Shown: positions 10,530 to 22,378, counted from the stretch's first letter. The stretch is 64,000 bases of DNA from Caenorhabditis elegans (GCF_000002985.6 NC_003284.9:16678001-16742000); one strand, 5' to 3'. The notes: generated from the letters alone by a model not told the origin. Numbers and translations: made by a program.

Positions 10530-11600
10530 TTTTAGGCTTACAATTAAGAAATAACATTTTCTAAGCGTAAAGAGGAAAAATGTATACCACGTTTAATTAA
10601 ATTAGAGAAATTAATAAAAATGTAATTTAATTCGAAAATGAGAGCATGTGATACACAGATACCCGAGAATTAGTCAAAAAACTCAAAAATTCCTCGAAAA
10701 CCTAATTTTTCTCTGTTTATACCTGCATAATTGAAACTCCAGAGTAAATTTTTATGGTCCCTGGGACCTCAAATAAATATGATCCTCCTTGTCTAGCTAT
10801 AATTGGTCTAACTCGATTCTGAAAATTTCTGCATATTGCTCAATTAACAGAGCACACTATTGTTAGTTCGAATTGTTTTCCCGTTGGCAGTGATTGGTAC
10901 GAATCAGTGCTGTAATTCCATTTTCCGATATTTTTGGTCACTTGATTCACATGCAATCTCCGGGTTAAATATCTTAAACTATTTCTGCAAAAGTGTATAA
11001 TCACCATTTCCGTTGTCTGTGGATGTGTGTGCGTCCGCTGAACTTCTAAAAAAACATGAACACTTGCTCACTATTATTTAGTATTATTTTATTATTTAGA
11101 ATTTTATTTCAGATTCGTATTCTCCATATTAGTAGCTAACCTGTCTGAATGTGTATCTGCCTTAAAATTTAGTTGCTGATGGCATAGGTTGATTGGTATG
11201 TGGCATTGGTGTAATTGAAATTTTGTATCTCTTCTGAACTTGATCCCAGGAAAAAGTTGGCAGGTTCTTTTCAGTTTTCAAAAGATACTGCTACCCAAAA
11301 GCGATATGTCTCTTCTTACTATTAGATTGTGCTTCATGATAGAGATTTCAAAACAAATTAAATTTTTGTTGATTTTTTTTTGCTCATTTACAAAAATAAA
11401 TAATCCGACATGGATGTGTGATATTTTTAAGCAAGCCAAAAGCTTTTTGAAATTGCCAAGAAGTGGGAATATAGAACAGTGTGGATGTATTTTTGAAATC
11501 AAGATAATATGTGTGAAGTGGGAGGAGGGGAATGTCAAGGAAAATTAGAAAAAATCAAAGCACAGGGATTTGAACACAAAATATTATAATAAAGATTGAT
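10530..11600. other. Intergenic, no gene supported
   Basis: AT-rich with no recognisable domain, tRNA or clean inverted repeat. A 100-codon frame near 11240-11548 has an AT-driven composition and no splice or domain support. Confidence 0.45.
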
Positions 11601-11617
11601 ATGCAACTGGGATTCAC

Positions 11618-12860
11618 TTAAGCTCGCCGAGCCAATTGCATTAGAACTGAGGGTGGAGTGCGGAACCGGATGACTTCTTTGAAAGCGTGTTCGTGGGCCG
11701 GAACCCAAGTGTCGTCTTCAAATTTGTAGATAGGGAAGTAGGAAAAGTGCTCAAAAAGTCTGCAGTAGATTTGAATTTCGTAGCGATCGTATAAGTCTGC
11801 CATCACGATTCCCTGAAATTATAGATAGTTTTATTCATGCTTCTCACAAATTTTCTGCGCAATAATTGGAATTTCCAGAAATTATGCTCTAAAACAATTT
11901 AGGAAAGATCTAAAAATGTGTTTCAAAGTCTTAAAAAGAATTATAACTGAATAATCTGATTTATCGAACAATGCAAAAGAAATCCGATCAGGATGAGATT
12001 CGAACTCACGCGGGGAAACCCCAATGGATTAGCAGTCCATCGCCTTAACCACTCGGCCACCTGATCACGGCTGCTCAGAATAGAGAACGGCGACCAGGAG
12101 AGTGATGAAGCTCTGGGGCGGCGCATGAATTTGCATTCGTATTCAGAGTTGAATAATAAAAGTGATCATTTTCTGATAATATCTTTAATTTGAAAAGTTT
12201 AGTTATCAGAGGAAAAAATGTGCTCCGTTGATAGAGAAAATTCGGGCTGTCAGAATTTGAGTTGAACAGTTTTTCATTGAAATCATAAATAATCTTATCA
12301 GCAATAAATGACATTTTGGAAAAAAAAAACTGAAGTTGCAATGCATTTTTGCAAAAATTCTTATAGTCAACATATTAATTAAACCAGTGAGACAGCTCAC
12401 ATTTCTGCTCATTAAGAAAATATGATTTTCTAATACTAAACTAGAAAAAAAGCACTCAAAGTATTAAATTAAAAATAATTTCAAAACTCACTGCAAATTT
12501 CTCACGAGCCAAGTTCCCCAAATTGAAACCTTTTGGAAGGCGCATATAATCTGGTTCCATCGGTGTCTCAATTCCCTATAACAGAAACAAATTGTGAAAT
12601 TTTAGGTAATGTGAGCTCAATACCATGGTATCTGCCGAGGGAGCTGGTTTTGATGGAGAGGGCTTGGCGAAAATCTCCTCTTTTGCTTTTTTGGCTGGAA
12701 CCTCTTTTGCTGTGCCTGTTTTTCGTTTCAGGCATTCTTGGTAGCCTGAAGAGTTATCTGTCTGCAAGAAAACACGTTCAACACTCTGTTCGTTTCAGAA
12801 TCTAACAACCTGGTTGACGGAGTTGTTGTTGGAATCGTTGTGCTTCACGTTCTGAGACAT
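11618..12860 (-). CDS. Unknown 155-residue protein, four exons, hosts a tRNA
   Basis: Exons 12860-12810, 12761-12624, 12575-12492 and 11812-11618 all join in phase 0 and end in TAA. The ATG is six bases after a TTTCAG acceptor, suggesting SL1 trans-splicing or a 5' UTR intron. The N-terminal 60 residues are Asn/Ser-rich, then Lys/Ala/Pro-rich (CLKRKTGTAKEVPAKKAKEE), resembling a bipartite nuclear localisation signal. The C-terminal 90 residues look folded: MRLPKGFNLGNLAREKFA, then an aromatic-rich stretch (YDRYEIQIYCRLFEHFSYFP) and HAFKEVIRFRTPPSVL. I recognise no family. The 679-base last intron contains a complete tRNA-Ser on the same strand. Confidence 0.75.
11985..12066 (-). tRNA. tRNA-Ser(GCT)
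   Basis: On the minus strand the 7-base acceptor stem is GATCAGG paired with CCTGATC, followed by discriminator G. The D arm, an anticodon loop CTGCTAA (anticodon GCT), a long variable arm typical of serine tRNAs, and a GTTCGAATC T loop all follow. The 82-base length fits tRNA-Ser. No intron is present. B-box-like GGTTCGAAT-type sequence is intact (GAGTTCGAATC). Confidence 0.97.
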
Positions 12861-13092
12861 GATGGTCTGAAAGGCAAATATGTGTGGGTATACACAGAAA
12901 AACTAGAAAAGTAGAACATCTCCTAATTGTAGAAGAGAAATGTCCACAAATAGAAGACGATTTGAAGTTCTGAGAATGAAGATTTGAAGAAAAATAGTGC
13001 ATATATTTCGAGGAAAGTGGGATTTTTGAAGCAATTTTTGAATCTTTAAAGCACATAATGTGAACTTTTATTCAAACATTTTCACATTTAGG

Positions 13093-13422
13093 TAGGGCTC
13101 CCATGAGGTCGCCGCAACGGCGCCTCCGTCGGCTTCGGCGGTCGACGCGCCGGCCTCTCGGCGTCACTCACGCCGCATGTATCCAAATGTTTAGTGCGGC
13201 GCGGAGCCCCTAACGTGTCGGCAGCTTCCAAACAACCACCTCTTCGCACTTCGTTGCGCACACACAGAGCTACTTGATTCACGCCAAGCTGCGGAACCTC
13301 GAACGTGTCGGCCGCTCCAAATAACTGCCTTTCGCAGTTCATTGCACACACAGCGGCGTGAGGCGTCGGCGTGAAGCCGGCGTGAGGCCCACATTTCGCG
13401 CCTCACTCAGCTGGGAGCTCTA
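13093..13422. mobile_element. GC-rich hAT-like MITE, copy 1
   Basis: The ends read TAGGGCTCCCA (left) and TGGGAGCTCTA (right). They are flanked by CATTTAGG (13085-13092) and AATTTAGG (13423-13430), a 7-of-8 target duplication. The interior is strikingly GC-rich for this genome and contains repeated words such as GTGTCGGCCGCT and CTTCGCACTTCGTTGCGCAC. It is homologous, in inverted orientation, to 18808-19118. No transposase is present, and the open frames across it are by-products of its GC content. Confidence 0.85.
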
Positions 13423-13689
13423 AATTTAGGCGATTATCGTTAATCAATTTTTTACAAATTTTTGAGCAAGTGTAATACACAAGCACCGATAATTATGTAG
13501 TTTCGATAAGAGTGATAAAATTTGTAAGCATTCTAAGTAGCAACCTATTCGAACAAAGTTCCCAAAATTCTAGAAGCTCTACGATTACAATTACTCAATC
13601 TTATCTAGTCAAATGTTTCTCGTTTCAAGTTGAACATTGCAGAATCAGCAAAAAAAAGCATTCAAGTACGTCTGCAGAAATACTGAGTA

Positions 13690-13856
13690 GCGAAAAAAAA
13701 AACGCCGCCGGGTGCGGTTTGGACGATGCAATGTTCCTCCACCTCCTCCTCCACTTTTTATCTCTGGGAGGAGTGGGAAAAAGCGAGAGCAGCCGACTCT
13801 AGCCAGACAACGTTTTCAAATAGAGAGTGAGAAAGCTGGGACCATGGGTAAGTATT
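13690..13856 (+). promoter_or_regulatory. Possible 5' exon: ATG followed at once by a donor
   Basis: A CT-rich tract (CCTCCACCTCCTCCTCCACT near 13736) is followed by GGGACCATGG|GTAAGTAT near 13846, a good initiation context with a consensus donor right after the start codon. This could be the first exon of a plus-strand gene with a long first intron. No partner exon was found within several kilobases, so it remains speculative. Confidence 0.25.
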
Positions 13857-13949
13857 TAAAGTTCAGTTTGCAAAAAAAAAGACATGCAAAGCAGGAAGAG
13901 AACTACATACTGAAGAACATATTTCTGGGGGGAGACAAAATGCAGTGAG

Positions 13950-15570
13950 GCAGAGAAAAGTTGGTTTTCTGAATACTTAGGAGAGAATCAACGTTCAGAA
14001 TTTTTTGTATACATATGAAAACTAATATTGTCATAGTCTACAGCTACCTTTTGTTAAAGTACTTACAATTGAGATCCACATATCAACTTTCCATATATTC
14101 TTGATTCGATTAGATAGTTACACAGAAAAACACATTGAATCTAAGTTTTCAAGGTGTTAGGAAAAGAGTGAATTTTTCAAACTGCTGAATACAAAAGAAA
14201 AGTAATAAGATATATACTGGCACCTTAAACTTCAAGAATCTGACGTATTGAATTATGGATCATTAGAGCTCAAAATATCAGCTTTAGAATACTACTGTTA
14301 ATCAGTCTATCGGCTTTTTGTTAGACACCGATTTTCAAAAATAGCTCTATCTTATCCCACAAAAACAGCTGAAGTTATATCAGTACTAGGCACATGATTA
14401 TAATTTTGCACACATAAGGCAAGAAAATCTCTGAAAATATACATAGTGAGAGCTATCGTGTTGAAATGAGTTTAATAAAAATTTTAAAATCTCGTGGCCA
14501 CTAATATCTGCTTAAAATTGTTGTGTAAACGCGGTGACCCTAAGATTTTAGTTTCAGTTCAATGGAAATGCTGGCAAATGAAGTGTGAAATAAGACAGAC
14601 CGATTGAAGGTGGAAGAGGATTAGGCTCAAAAATCCGAAAGTAAAATGACATATTCAACAATAATCCGTAGTTCTGACTAGCTTATAGCTTGCAACAAAC
14701 ATACTCGAGCTAAAATGTTAACAACCAAAAATCAGCTTCAAAAATTTTATGATATTTTTTTCTGTGAGTCATTCCAACCGAGTTGATGAGAGAAACGTAC
14801 ATAATGACGGCAATGAACAAAAAACAAGCAAAAAGAAACAAGGTTTTCATACATGACAGCGTCTAGAACAAAAATGATCACATTGACTCACGGTATTGTT
14901 TCAAATAATAAAATTTTGAAGAATGTGACACACAAGCTTGCGCGAAAAAAAAAATGAAAAAAAGTTTCTTAAATCCGACAGTTTGGTCGAACTTAGGCAA
15001 CTTTAAATTTTTTTAAAAATAAATTAGGTGTATTATTGCTCAAGACTACCGCTACAGTAACTCTGCAGTACTAAGAAAAGGTGTATTATCCTATTCAAAA
15101 ATAACATTTTTCAAGCGATCCCTATAAAGGTGCTACAAAACTCAAAAGCCAAAAATAGCGCTAGAATAATTTTACTTTACGAAATTCTGTACCACAAATC
15201 GACTACACAAGAACTGGAAAAACGTATTCAATAGAATTAAGTTTTGGTGAAATACATCTAATAAACGTTTCAGGCTAGTGCCTGAGATAAAAGTGTATCC
15301 AAGCAAAACCTCACAGAGCAAACTACATACACTACTGCAGAATTATGTTTATTTCATTTTTTGCTTACGTTGTTTGGCAAAACTCGTGCCTTAAAAGATT
15401 GCATAGAGGAATCAGCTTTTTAATCGAATAGCCGCGAGCAAAGTTATGAATTCAAAAAATTGCATCTGCAGACGGAAGGCGGAAACGTGCAGTTGGGAGC
15501 AGAGAAAAGAGGGCTGGTGCGAAATTGAGAGAAATTAATAGATGAATATGGAGGGAGCATGTGTAGCTAG
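13950..15570. other. Intergenic or long intron, no exons seen
   Basis: AT-rich with no long frame, no recognised repeat and no tRNA. Confidence 0.45.
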
Positions 15571-15571
15571 T

Positions 15572-15590
15572 CCCCCCCCCCCCCCCCCCC
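15572..15590. repeat. C19 homopolymer (G19 on the minus strand)
   Basis: Nineteen consecutive C bases stand in otherwise AT-rich DNA. The minus strand can form a G-quadruplex. In C. elegans, G tracts of about this length are deletion-prone when the DOG-1/FANCJ helicase is absent (established knowledge); the effect at this site is inferred. Confidence 0.95.
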
Positions 15591-15744
15591 ATATCTTATC
15601 TCTATATTTTATGTGAGCTTAGTAGATTAGTTAGCAAAAAGAAACGAGGAGCACGACGAGCATAGAAGAGATGACTCTCCTCGGAGCAAGAGCTTTGTAG
15701 CAAAAAAATAATTTTTCAGAAAACTGTTGGATTTTGGATGTTTT

Positions 15745-15944
15745 CTACAATTGCTTCATATTTCCTCCTACTCTTCCCTCTTCTTTGTCATGAGATATGA
15801 ATTGAAAGGGCACGCACACATGTAGGATGTGAGTAGTCTCATAAATGACAGCCGGAAAGTGTGCACATATTCGGTACATCTTCAAAGCTTCTTGATCGCT
15901 GAAAACGTCTGGTACACCGCACACATGCATACATACTTTTCCAG
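15745..15944 (-). CDS. Possible last exon of an unknown minus-strand gene
   Basis: A TTTTTGTTTCAG acceptor ends at 15945. The frame then runs 65 codons (including GVPDVFSDQEALKMYRICAH and HDKEEGRVGGNMKQL) to TAG. Codon use resembles the real exons of the window more than the AT-rich background. An incoming phase-2 exon is needed and none was identified. I recognise no domain. Confidence 0.4.
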
Positions 15945-16416
15945 CTGAAACAAAAATGTATCTGGTGAGTCCTCGTGGCGAGCACGAACTCCATATGGAG
16001 CGCTAAAAATGGAGTGTTTAAAAATTAATGAGATGAGAGCAGTACAATGAGGAAGAAGTACAAAAGTTGGGAGAAAAAAAGTCTAGTTTTTCAAACGTCT
16101 ACGAAAGAAGTGTATTCAGAAGTGTATAGATGGAAAGTTACAAAAAAATTCTTCTTGGCTGAGATTAATAAATTATCACACTTTTTAACAAAATTCTGAA
16201 AGCTGCAAAATAGCTTCAAAATTTCAAAATGTTCCTGATTGTTTTCGGAATAGTTTTAGTATTTAATGTGTTTAATTTAGTGTAACTTTTACACCCGCAA
16301 CAATGTCCTCACCAACTCCTAATCAGATACCGCTACTTAAATTCACATCCAAGTGCCTTCCGACCAAAACGTCAGGTTAAAGATTATGGCGAAATGGTAG
16401 ACGTATCAACTTTGCT

Positions 16417-16575
16417 GCTAAATACTTGGCACATTGCCAATGCTACTTACAGTTGGAAGATGGCATAACACCTCCTCTCCCTCACGCTCTTTTCAGATGC
16501 ACCAACTAGGCCGCTATATACTTGGCACATTGCCAATTCTACTTACTGGCAGAAGATGGCATAACACCTCCTCCA
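16417..16575. repeat. Two-copy direct repeat, period 96
   Basis: TACTTGGCACATTGCCAA followed by CTACTTAC and GAAGATGGCATAACACCTCC occurs twice, starting at 16417 and 16513. The copies differ at few positions, so the duplication is fairly young or belongs to a dispersed repeat. No function is seen. Confidence 0.8.
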
Positions 16576-16579
16576 TTTT

Positions 16580-18170
16580 GGAGGAAACAAAGCCCATAAG
16601 TACCGTTATTTGATTCTTATTATTTTGCTCAAAAACTTTCTCAAAAAAAGTTGTGGTGGATCAAAGTTTTGAAAAAAAAAACTTGTCAGTGTCGTAACTC
16701 ATGGGTGCACAATCTTGTATCATATCTGTGCACTCACTTCTAAAAAATATTCTTCAAAACAGCACGTGATGAAATATCTAAAATTGAATCAAAGTGTGAT
16801 TGTTAAATTAGAAATTAAGTTCCAACAGTTGCGTCATCGACCAATTTGCAAAATTTAAAATGTTTGTTAAAAATATCCATTTTTTGGAAAACGTTTAAAA
16901 AATGATATACAATACAAAAAGTATAAAAAAAATATACAAAGAGATTAGGAGAACATTTCAAGTAGTTCGAAATTTGCAAGAATGTCTAGATAAAGTTGAC
17001 ACCTATTTTTTCTCAATTGAAATAAAATTTCGTTGTTTGGAACTAAAATTCACATTAAAGCTTTTTTTGTTAGCCACGTCTGCAATCAGAACACAGTGAG
17101 TGTGCTGCGATCATTAGCAGAAAAACACAAAGTGCTGTAAAAGGTACACGAAATTGTATTTTTCAGCTGTGAGCATAGATCCGTTGTAAAATGCTTTGCA
17201 CATTAATTTCTGGCTTTATGGACGAAGAAAAGTAATCACGAAATCAAATTATGGAGAAAAATGTTCAAAAAGGAAAACTTCTCTATCTTTGAGAACCTAT
17301 CATTTTGCAAATTGGAACTGTTTGTAACATTCCCTTTTACGTGTCTATTTCACTTAACCCATCATAGGTTCGCAAAATCTAATGGAAACAGATGATAAGA
17401 GACTGTTGTCTGAGGCAATTGATAAAAAATTCAAAGAAGATTGATTGCACTATGTTCTGGGGGCAGGCTTTATCAGGAACAGACAATGCAGCGAATACAG
17501 TGCAAGGGCACTATTGGGAAGGGCTATCGTTTGCAAAAAAAATTCTTCGAGTTTTAAAACTTTATTGAGGGAATTGTGGAATTTCAAATTTTTGTATGTT
17601 CAAGTAGCATATTAGTGTGCCAGCCAAAGTCAGTAAGTGCCTGCCATTTTAAATTTTGCTCTTATATTGTACATGTTGTTATTTCTTGGAACTGTAGTCT
17701 AGAAGGCATGCCGTTAGAAAATGATTTTGATAGCACTTTTTTCGGTGTCAACTTTTATAATACGCTATTCGAAAAATCGTTCGCTAAGCTTTCTGATGTT
17801 AAAAAATTTTTGTGTTTTTTAGAAAAATTATTTTCAGTAGTGCTGTGTCTGATAATCCTATTTCTGAAACATTCGAAATTTGAAATAGAACCGGAGAATG
17901 ATGTATGCTTGGTTTGCAACAGGTGCAACGAGTTCAATTCGGAAATGTGAAGACAAAAATTCACACTAACATGCTTAAAGCTAAACTTTACTTATAAGCC
18001 TGGAATTTGTTCAAATCTTTGGATCAAATGGGGATTATCAAGAAATGTAGGAAACGGGCATTGTCACTGGATTGAAATTGCACAAGTGTTTTTTTTTTTA
18101 ATAATTATTGAAAATTCTTAAAATTTTATCTACCTTGAAAATTGGGCGACCCATGTTTCAGACATCAGGT
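16580..18170. other. No gene supported
   Basis: Contains a 124-codon open frame (17576-17950) that lacks an ATG start and any recognised motif. It is otherwise AT-rich and featureless. Confidence 0.4.
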
Positions 18171-18245
18171 GAGGGCTTCCGAAAAGTAGTTTTGGCAGCG
18201 ACCGACACTTTCGAGGTTCCGCGCGGAAGTAAGCGCGTGTACAAT
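18171..18245. repeat. Fragment of the GC-rich hAT-like MITE
   Basis: GAGGGCTTCC, GCGACCGACACTTTCGAGGTTCCGCG and flanking words match the interior of the 18808 element (GCGGCCGACACGTTCGGTGTTCCGC). One end only; decayed. Confidence 0.6.
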
Positions 18246-18807
18246 GTATTTTTTTAAAAGTGTGAAAGATTTTTAATTCATTGCAGGAAACATTCTACAT
18301 TCAAGAGTGGTGGGAAACTATGATGTTGAATAGACATTGGATCCAAAATCGGAGATGAGATGATGCGAGTTCCACTAAAGTGCATCATATGTCAGAATCA
18401 AGAAAGCTGCATGAGACGACATGATTAGGGCGTAACGTAAGAGTGAAGATGAAGAAGAAAACATCTAAAAAAAAGCAAAAAGATAGAAATACGAAAATAA
18501 GGGGGAAAGGATTAGTCTCATTCAAACGTGAGCTCAACGTGTGACTAACTTGTGCAGAGAGATTGGGAGAAAAATGTTATGTGAAAATATAAATAAGGGG
18601 GTCTTTTATGGGCAGGGTTAAGCTTTGTTCAGATATTTGTTTTGGTTAATTTGTGACTTTTTTTTTAATATTTTTGATTCAAAACATATTTAAGAACTTT
18701 TCAATTTGAAATTGAATTCACAGTTTATTTATTCTGTTTATCGAGGTTTTTAGAAAATAAACGTATTTTTTTTAAATTTTCAATTGACTACAACAATATC
18801 TTTAAGT

Positions 18808-19118
18808 TAGGGCTCCCTGTTGAGTGAGGCGCAAAATGCGGGCCGCACGCCGACGCCGCGCGCCGCTGTGTGTGTGAAAAGAAGTGCGAGAGGTAGTTAT
18901 TTGAAGCGGCCGACACGTTCGGTGTTCCGCAGCTCAGCGTGAAATGAGTAGCTTGATGTGTGAGCAACGTAGTGCGAAGAGGTGGTTGTTTGAAAGCGGC
19001 CGACATGTTCAGAGGTCCGCGCCTCACTATATATGCGGAGTGGGTGACGCCGTGAGGCCGGCGCGGCGACCGCTGAGGCCGGCGGAGGCGCCGCTGCGGC
19101 GACCGCATGGGAGCCCTA
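18808..19118. mobile_element. GC-rich hAT-like MITE, copy 2
   Basis: The ends are TAGGGCTCCC and GGGAGCCCTA. The flanks CTTTAAGT (18800-18807) and CTTTAAAT (19119-19126) form a 7-of-8 target duplication. The interior holds two copies of a unit containing GCGGCCGACA, TTC and TCCGC, and CGTAGTGCGAAGAGGTGGTT. It is the inverted relative of 13093-13422. Confidence 0.87.
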
Positions 19119-19216
19119 CTTTAAATAAAGTTATTTGACTCAAAATAATCTCAAAACAATTCCGACAGTTACTAAAATAAAGATGGAAATGCGCATTTTA
19201 TTGGGTTCCGGAAAAA

Positions 19217-20303
19217 CATTTTTTTTTGGCGGCCGTGCCCTTTCGAGTAGAGAATATTGATTAACTTTTATCGAATTGAATGATTCAGTGATCGAGAGCA
19301 TGTCGTAAACTTCATGATGTCTACCGCCAATATGCTAGCTTACAGACGCCCGCCACGACGCCCGGTGGTATAAAAAAATTAATTTAATATATGAATTCGA
19401 GCAAGGGAAAGAGAGACGACCAGTTCACGTGAGAAAAATCGGATTTTTGCAATCTTTTTCTCCCACGTAAAAAAATTATTTTGGTGTACTAGAATTTTAC
19501 CACTGTTTTTTGGCCATTTTGAGGACGAAATTTTTTTTGAATATTTTTTCCACCACCGCCCCTTTTTTTCTAAACTCCGCCCACTATTTAAAAATCGAAT
19601 TGGTGATAATTCGTATTCTACTAAACTTGGTGAACTTCTGGAAAATCATGTTATCATGTACGATCTTTTATTTCAAAAATACCAATATTCTTTACCTCTA
19701 ATAGGTATAATTTTCTGATTAAATTATTATGTTGGAGATGATGCAGACAACTGAAATAAGTTGCTTCCGGTTAGGCCCACTTCAGATAGTAAAAAATATG
19801 GTCAGTTTTCAAATGAAAGTTCGTACATGATAAGAACATAATTTTCAAGAAATTTACCAAAATTAGTAGGCTACAAAAATAGTTTTTATTAGCAATTTGA
19901 TTTTACAACATGATCGGAGCTTAGCAAAAAAGGGGCAACGCTGAAAAAAATTCGAAAAGTGTTTTATTCTTCAAAATAGCAACAAAAAATTCTGTTACGC
20001 CGAAATGATTGTTTTTTTCCGTGAGAAAAAAAAATGGCAGAAATCAGATTTTTCTTACGTGAACTGGTTGTCTCTTTTTCTCTCTCCCTGGCACAGATTC
20101 TTATATTAAATTTATTTTTTTGTAAAACCACTGGGCGTCGTGGCGGGCGTCTGTAAGCTAGCATCTTGGCGGTAGACAGCATGAAGTTTACGACATGCTC
20201 TCGATTCTGAATCATTCGATTCCATACAATTCAAATCAAGTCAAATAATAATCTTCTCTACTCGAGTACTCGAAAGGGCATGGCCGCCCAAAAAAAAATT
20301 TTG
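19217..20303. mobile_element. 1.1-kb foldback element with about 270-bp inverted arms
   Basis: The left arm (about 19217-19480) and right arm (about 20004-20303) are reverse complements. Shared words include GGCGGCCGTGCCCTTTCGAG, ATGTCGTAAACTTCATG, TAGCTTACAGACGCCCGCCA and GTTCACGTGAGAAAAATC. The arms differ at many sites and by short indels, and the 520-base spacer is AT-rich and non-coding. It could be a long-TIR DNA transposon derivative or two inverted copies of a MITE. The exact ends and any target duplication are unclear. Confidence 0.8.
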
Positions 20304-21043
20304 TAATGGTCCTTATTCGATTTTAAAATACTTGCGAAAATTTTCCACAATATCCTAATGTGCGTTTTTCAAATCAAATTTTTTATTTATCGGGAGCGTT
20401 TTGAGCTAATTTTTCCACAATTAGGACAGTTTTTGTGAAATGAAATTGAGCATATTTAAAGTAATTTCGGTTTCTAATTGTAAGCTAATGTAAGTTTATT
20501 CTTTAAAAATCTCAATCAACACACACCCAAATTGCTCAAAGTTTTATACATATTATAGGCCTATTCAACATATCTTTATGTTTTAGAAAAACATAGTATC
20601 TCAGGAATATTCAAAAGCTTTAGAAAAATGAATTTAGAATTTTAATCAAATTTTAATAAACTGAAAATGTCGTGAGATGAACGTTTTTTCTTGGGAATTT
20701 GCACTCAAAAAACCAAAAGATTGTTGGTTATAAATAAGTAGATGCAGGCCAAAAAAAGATTTATATTGTACCACCAGATTTCAGAATGGACCAGGTGGTC
20801 ATATTTGCTGAAAACTTGTCATTTCACAATTTTAAGCGGCTGAGCTCGACTCCCTATAAAGTTATTGGTGTGACAAGAGGGCCACTAAGCAAGCGAGAAG
20901 AATGTGTGTAAGACTAAACCGGGCAGACAGGTCGCTTAGATCAAACTATAGATCAATTTACACTATATAAAGCGCGTGTCCTTCCGTCCGTTTGTAGTTT
21001 GTAGTTTGATCTTAGATGTTTCAACTCTCTTTTCTGTAGTTGG
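20304..21043. other. No gene supported
   Basis: AT-rich, becoming less so at 20820-21010, where TAGTTTGTAGTTTGATCTTAG and TAGATCAAACTATAGATCAA make a possible hairpin just left of the tandem array. No tRNA or known small RNA was recognised. Confidence 0.35.
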
Positions 21044-21566
21044 AAGAGATATTGGGTTAAGAGTTGGTGAGGGATAATGTCAAGGTACTGTAGTAGTACT
21101 GTAGGAGTACTGTAGGTATACGGTAGGGTTACTGTAGTTTGGGAAAAATTGAGTTTTTGTCTACAGAAGAGGTTTTGGGTTGGCAGTTGGTGGGGGATAA
21201 TGTCAAGGTACTGTAGTAGTACTGTAGGAGTACTATAGGTATACGGTAGGGTTACTGTAGTTTGGGAAAAATTGAGTTTTTGTCTACAGAAGAGGTATTG
21301 GGTTGGGAGTTGCTGGAGGATAATGTCAAGGTACTGTAGTGGTACTGTAGAAGTATTGTAGGTATACGGTAGGGTTACTGTAGTTTAGGAAATTTTGAGT
21401 TTAAAACGTTTTGAAGAATTGTTGGCTCGGGAGTTGGTAGGGAATAGTGTCAAGGTACTGTTGGGGTGCTGTAGGATTATTGTAGGATTATTGGAGTTTG
21501 GTGGAAAATTGCGTTTTAAGTTTTTGAAAATGTATTGGCTTGGGAATTGGTGAGGATAATGTCAAG
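21044..21566. repeat. Tandem array, about 4.3 units of 123 bp
   Basis: Units begin near 21044, 21167, 21290, 21414 and 21527 with AAGAGGTATTGGGTTGGGAG-like sequence. Each contains GGATAATGTCAAGGTACTGT, then clustered TACTGTAG words and GGTATACGGTAGGGTTACTG. Units 2 and 3 are nearly identical; the outer units have drifted, consistent with expansion from the centre. It is non-coding. Confidence 0.92.
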
Positions 21567-21608
21567 ATAGCAAAGTAAAATAAAAATAAGATAAATTAAA
21601 TAAAAAAT

Positions 21609-21765
21609 GAATGAAAGACATCGAATTACAAATGAAAGACATCGAATTACAAATATTCTAAAAATAGAAATTAGCAATAAGAAAAATGATTCACAAATAT
21701 GACCAATTTTCATATCAGACAAACTGAAGACATATCAGACAAACCCAACATATCAGACAAACCCA
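21609..21765. repeat. Two short tandem repeats
   Basis: A 22-base unit containing GAAAGACATCGAATTACAAA occurs twice (21609-21652). CATATCAGACAAAC-type units occur three times (21711-21765). Confidence 0.85.
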
Positions 21766-22378
21766 AAACAACGCCGCGTGACTGTCTATTTTTGCAATAA
21801 GCAGATCTTCTTGCAAATTTTATACTCCGTACCCACCCATAAAACAACATGATTCGTCGGCCTCCTTTCTCTTCCTGTTCCACACAAGATACCAATTAAT
21901 GATCAACACTCACACAATCATAGAGGGCGATATAAATTAAGGTGTCAACAAAAAAAGGAGGAAAAGTTTTTGCATAAAGGACCAGAGATGAGTGTTAGTG
22001 ATCAATGTTCTGAATGAAAACAGGAACATAGGCGTTCGTAGGTTTGTATATACAAGTATAATAACTAGACTTTTAATTTTTAGGAGAAAAATAAAATTTC
22101 AGTTCAATTGTTCTGAAAGTGAACAAGTTTGAAAAGGACCGGTGCAAAGCAGCAGTTATATAAAACAAATTTGAGAATTTACTTCAAGAATGGTGTAGTC
22201 TAGTTTGAAATTTATAATATCAATAAAATAGCTGCATTTTCATTTTCATAATGTGCCCATTGTTGCTGCCAGGTTTGCAACTAACCGAGTACACCTGAGA
22301 CTGTAATATTAAATATAATACGATAGTTTTGGGGGAATAAAAATACAACCCATAATATTTCAAGACTAATTATATTTC

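Noticed and set aside
13088..13406. Arginine- and alanine-rich frames, also at 18788-19138
   Set aside because: Open only because the MITE is GC-rich; frames exist on both strands and do not match between copies.
21044..21566. CRISPR-like array
   Set aside because: Whole 123-base units repeat without unique spacers, and the DNA is a nematode genome.
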